From assembly GCA_947646735.1 (NCBI GenBank), contig CANTFK010000943.1:248001-312000 (forward strand): DNA of 64,000 nucleotides. The letters run 5' to 3'. Made by a program: the position numbers and the translations under genes. Positions within the stretch are counted from its first letter, which is position 1. Each line of letters opens with the position of its first letter. The stretch is from Peronospora farinosa (taxonomy: Eukaryota > Oomycota > Peronosporomycetes > Peronosporales > Peronosporaceae). This document shows positions 61,808-64,000 of this stretch, piece by piece. Below the pieces are notes generated by a model. It searched no databases, had not been told where the DNA came from, and saw only the letters and a list, made by a program, of their open reading frames with translations.

Positions 61808-64000
61808 CCGGACGATATTCCTTCAGCCGCCCGACATAGAATGTCGGGTGGAGTCGCAGTGACGAGGGGATGTCGAGTGTATAAGCGTCGCCAATTGCCT
61901 TCAGAACCTTGAATGGACCGATGAAGCGTGGCGCGAGTTTACTCGCGCCCAGATTAGTGACCGCAGAATCCCTTAAACCTTCCGTCGATAATAATACACG
62001 GTCACCTTTCTCAAACTTGCTCATGTTCTTTCTTCCATGTTTGTCAGCGTTCTCCTTCTGTAGGTCTACCGCAGATTGTAGTGCGTCGCGTACAAACCTG
62101 GTGATGGCTTGACGTTGGAGTATAAATTCCGACACGGCCATGTCATCAATTGGTCGCGCCGACTCAATCGGCGCGTAGTTGGCAGTAGGGGAACGCTTAA
62201 CCGAAGACGGGTCAATCAATGTCTGCGCAGTCCATCGAGCTAATGGAGCTTGATGGACTGCCACGTCTGATGGCGTCAAAATGGCCGTCTTTGCCTTGGA
62301 TCGTGTTACTGCATTCGCGCTCAAAATACCGTGAGCTGCACTCGATCCTTGTTTATCACCTTTATCCCCCCCCAGAGTGGAGCCACTAGGTGTTGTGGGT
62401 CGCCCCACGGCCAGGACAGTAGGAACACGAGGGTGACGAGCCGAATTCACAAAAAATGGCGTCAACCCTGTTGACGCGTGTACGGCGTTGTTGAGTGCGA
62501 ACTCAGCGAGTGGTAAAAATGCACTCCAACTTGTAAATGACGTAGCATAACTCCGAAGAAAATCTTCGAGGACTCGGTTCACGCGCTCGGTCTGCCCATC
62601 CGTTTCCGGATGGGCTGCCGTCGACATCAGCAGTTTTGTCCCGAGGAGCTCGAAAAGTGATGTCCAAAATGCGGACGTAAATCGCGGATCACGGTCCGAA
62701 ACAATGTTTTCTAGAAGGCCATGATGACGGAACACCGCGTCGATGAAGTGCGCCGCGGTCTCTTCCGCGGTGACCTTAGCGTGAACAGGCACGAGATGTG
62801 TCATCTTGCTGAATCTGTCAACAAAGACCAAGATGCCCGTTCGAGCTTGGCTATCGGGCGCAAGCCCGAAGATAAAATCCATCGAAACTGATCTCCAGGC
62901 CTCTGCTGCAATTGGCAACGATCGCAAGGGAGCCTGTGACGATGGAGATGGCTTCACACGCTGGCATATTTCGCACGTTCGGATCCAGTTGCGTACCCAC
63001 TTATACATGTGGGGCCAGAAGAAGTCTCGAGACACACCCGCGAAAGTCTTTTCGCGGCCTACATGGCCGCCAGCAGGAGCATCGTGATACTCGTGAATGA
63101 TTCTTGCACGCAAATCCATGTCATTGGCAATCACCGTGCGAGGAGCATCGAATTGGTCGATGCTATACAGAAGCAAATCGCCATCTAAACTGTATCGATG
63201 AATATGGTCGCGCTTGGTACGGGATAATGCTCCCAGTGCAGCATCGCTGGGAGCACGCAGATACTCGATAATGTCTGCATACTCTGAGTCACCCTTGTAC
63301 GCTGCGACGATCTCATCAAATAAACACGGCTCGGGTGTAACCCGAGTTAAGTTCAGCGATACACACATTGCACATCGATCATCATCGTCCTCGTCATCAG
63401 TAGCCTGGCGACTCAGAGCAGTCCGAGGATCGTAGTCGGGACGTCGTGACAAGGCGTCAGCGAGAGTATTGGTCTTGCCTGGCTTGTAATGCACGACGAA
63501 GTTGTACTCAGAGAAGAATGAGAGCCATCGTGCCATCCGTTGGGACAGGTGTGGGCTCTTCATCGCTGTGCGCAGCGATGCATGATCGGTGTACAAAGCA
63601 AACGTACTTTCACCAAGGAGATGCACGCGAAACTTGATGAGTGCATAGCGCATCGCTAATAACTCCTTGTCGTGAACCGGATAGTTCTTCTCAGCTGGCT
63701 TCATCTGTCGCGACTGATAACTCACGACTCGTTCACGGCCCTCATCATCAAATTGCATGAGGGCACAACCGATTGCAAAATCACTGGCGTCGCAAACCAC
63801 GTGGAACGGCTTGGAATCGTCTGGTAGGACCAGGACTGGCGCTGACGCTAGGCTCTTCTTTACTGCTTCGAAGGCTGCTTGGTGCTCGGGACGCCACAAC
63901 CACGTGGCGTCTTTCTTCAAGAGTGACGACAAAGGCTGGATAGAACCAGCATAATCCTTCGTATACTTGTGCAAATAATTAGCCAAGCCGAGCCACTGGC
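60966..64000 (-). CDS. Element E pol: RNase H, integrase, GPY/F, chromodomain, repeat tail (partial)
   Basis: The frame is open from the window edge; the first Met is at 63986. Order: RT connection (NYLHKYTKDYAG), RNase H (VVCDASDFAIGCAL, VHDKELLAMRYALIKF, ALYTDHASLRT, NTLADALSRRPDY), zinc finger (HEYHDAPAGGHVGREKTF, CEICQRVKPSPSS), integrase core (SMDFIFGLAPD, VSDRDPRFTSAFW, DGQTERVNRVLEDF), GPY/F (KLAPRFIGPFKVLKAIGD, HPTFYVGRLKEY), linker, and chromodomain (PPPLVDAEGQVRWIVDR, YRVRWLGFPPEQDTWEP). It ends with VNENDA repeats. All catalytic residues I can check are present. Confidence 0.92.
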   Translation of the reverse strand, partial: QWLGLANYLHKYTKDYAGSIQPLSSLLKKDATWLWRPEHQAAFEAVKKSLASAPVLVLPDDSKPFHVVCDASDFAIGCALMQFDDEGRERVVSYQSRQMKPAEKNYPVHDKELLAMRYALIKFRVHLLGESTFALYTDHASLRTAMKSPHLSQRMARWLSFFSEYNFVVHYKPGKTNTLADALSRRPDYDPRTALSRQATDDEDDDDRCAMCVSLNLTRVTPEPCLFDEIVAAYKGDSEYADIIEYLRAPSDAALGALSRTKRDHIHRYSLDGDLLLYSIDQFDAPRTVIANDMDLRARIIHEYHDAPAGGHVGREKTFAGVSRDFFWPHMYKWVRNWIRTCEICQRVKPSPSSQAPLRSLPIAAEAWRSVSMDFIFGLAPDSQARTGILVFVDRFSKMTHLVPVHAKVTAEETAAHFIDAVFRHHGLLENIVSDRDPRFTSAFWTSLFELLGTKLLMSTAAHPETDGQTERVNRVLEDFLRSYATSFTSWSAFLPLAEFALNNAVHASTGLTPFFVNSARHPRVPTVLAVGRPTTPSGSTLGGDKGDKQGSSAAHGILSANAVTRSKAKTAILTPSDVAVHQAPLARWTAQTLIDPSSVKRSPTANYAPIESARPIDDMAVSEFILQRQAITRFVRDALQSAVDLQKENADKHGRKNMSKFEKGDRVLLSTEGLRDSAVTNLGASKLAPRFIGPFKVLKAIGDAYTLDIPSSLRLHPTFYVGRLKEYRPATLHSLAPTPASGVRKSNGLPVALDAPMTWGGVSIPSEPDQASDAPESLSARAVHGSTAGSHSKSSPPGQHVHWQPQPPAELWQLHSRPDQHRPEQPGRQLYHREGPPPLVDAEGQVRWIVDRIVGHEDPPQPLLQSAHEKRAVPSVRRYRVRWLGFPPEQDTWEPRSSLLRDVPDVVLSYEATKSDYSKAGEHANALVTNESGKEIHVVVNENDAVNENDAVNENDAVNENVAVNTYHDCEARIAKQDGQANVSLPCADDPAEIDSAVASGAASEAHHE
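61112..61183. repeat. 18-bp tandem repeat coding on both strands
   Basis: Four units of cgttctcgttcacggcat (the last with two changes). On the plus strand each encodes RSRSRH of the antisense gene. On the minus strand each encodes VNENDA of the pol tail. Confidence 0.9.

Larger units (their letters stand above)
60006..64000 (-). mobile_element. Element E: chromodomain Ty3/Gypsy retrotransposon, 3' half
   Basis: Minus strand. The 3' LTR is at 60006-60349, the polypurine tract agaaggggg at 60353-60361, and pol runs from the RT connection through the chromodomain and continues past the window edge. The antisense gene reads on the plus strand. Pol is unbroken over 1006 codons, so E is the youngest of the A/B/C/E clade here. 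The 5-bp flank on this side is ataac. Confidence 0.85.

Noticed and set aside
1..64000. CRISPR arrays, rRNA, tRNA and RXLR-type effector genes
   Set aside because: I looked for regularly spaced repeats, conserved RNA gene words and signal peptide plus RXLR patterns and found none I can support; the only arrays are LTR minisatellites and the coding repeats listed.

Overview
The window is almost entirely transposable elements, probably from an oomycete of the Phytophthora/downy-mildew type. This rests on the element families rather than on a host gene: chromodomain Ty3/Gypsy elements, Gypsy elements carrying a second plant/archaeal-type RNase H (a combination reported for oomycete Chronos/Archon elements), an L1-like LINE and a MULE remnant. 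I see no host housekeeping gene, rRNA, tRNA, CRISPR array or effector gene that I can support.

Layout. Element A (chromodomain Gypsy, 3' end, + strand) fills 1-2359 and ends in an LTR. A decayed LINE runs from about 2.9 to 9.9 kb and is split by a solo LTR of family D (5755-7032). A scrap of family-D pol (10.1-10.45 kb) and the C-terminus of a MULE-like transposase (10.86-11.585 kb, minus strand) follow. Element B (chromodomain Gypsy, + strand, pol badly broken) starts with an LTR at 11586. Its partner LTR is inverted at 18649-19256, and both outer flanks carry the same 5-bp word, aatgc. Element C (same clade) begins as gag-protease at about 19.86 kb and stops inside the protease at 20417. 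Its reading resumes at 50331 after a 30-kb block of family-D elements and continues through RT and RNase H to 52353, where element D4 interrupts it. The D block is D1 (plus, 20418-32630), a gag fragment D2a (minus), D2b (minus, about 34079-46337) and an internally deleted D3 (plus, 46338-50330). D4 (minus, 52354-60005) is cut off by element E (chromodomain Gypsy, minus, 60006 to beyond the window).

How the genes work together. Each Gypsy element encodes gag, protease, reverse transcriptase with RNase H, and an integrase ending in a GPY/F module and a chromodomain. Family D has two RNase H domains: the RT-linked one has lost its catalytic acids, and the second looks catalytic in D1 and D4.

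The most interesting thing here is an extra antisense gene at the 3' end of the elements, running from the 3' LTR back toward pol. It is 645 codons and unbroken in D2b, nearly unbroken in D4 and E, and decayed in A, B and D1. It combines a coiled coil, a basic or RS-rich stretch, an acidic serine-rich stretch and a PW-containing domain. In A, B and E the coiled-coil part lies directly opposite the pol linker and chromodomain, so both strands appear to be coding. Most coding regions in the window are broken by frameshifts or stops, and all product calls come from motif reading, not from searches.
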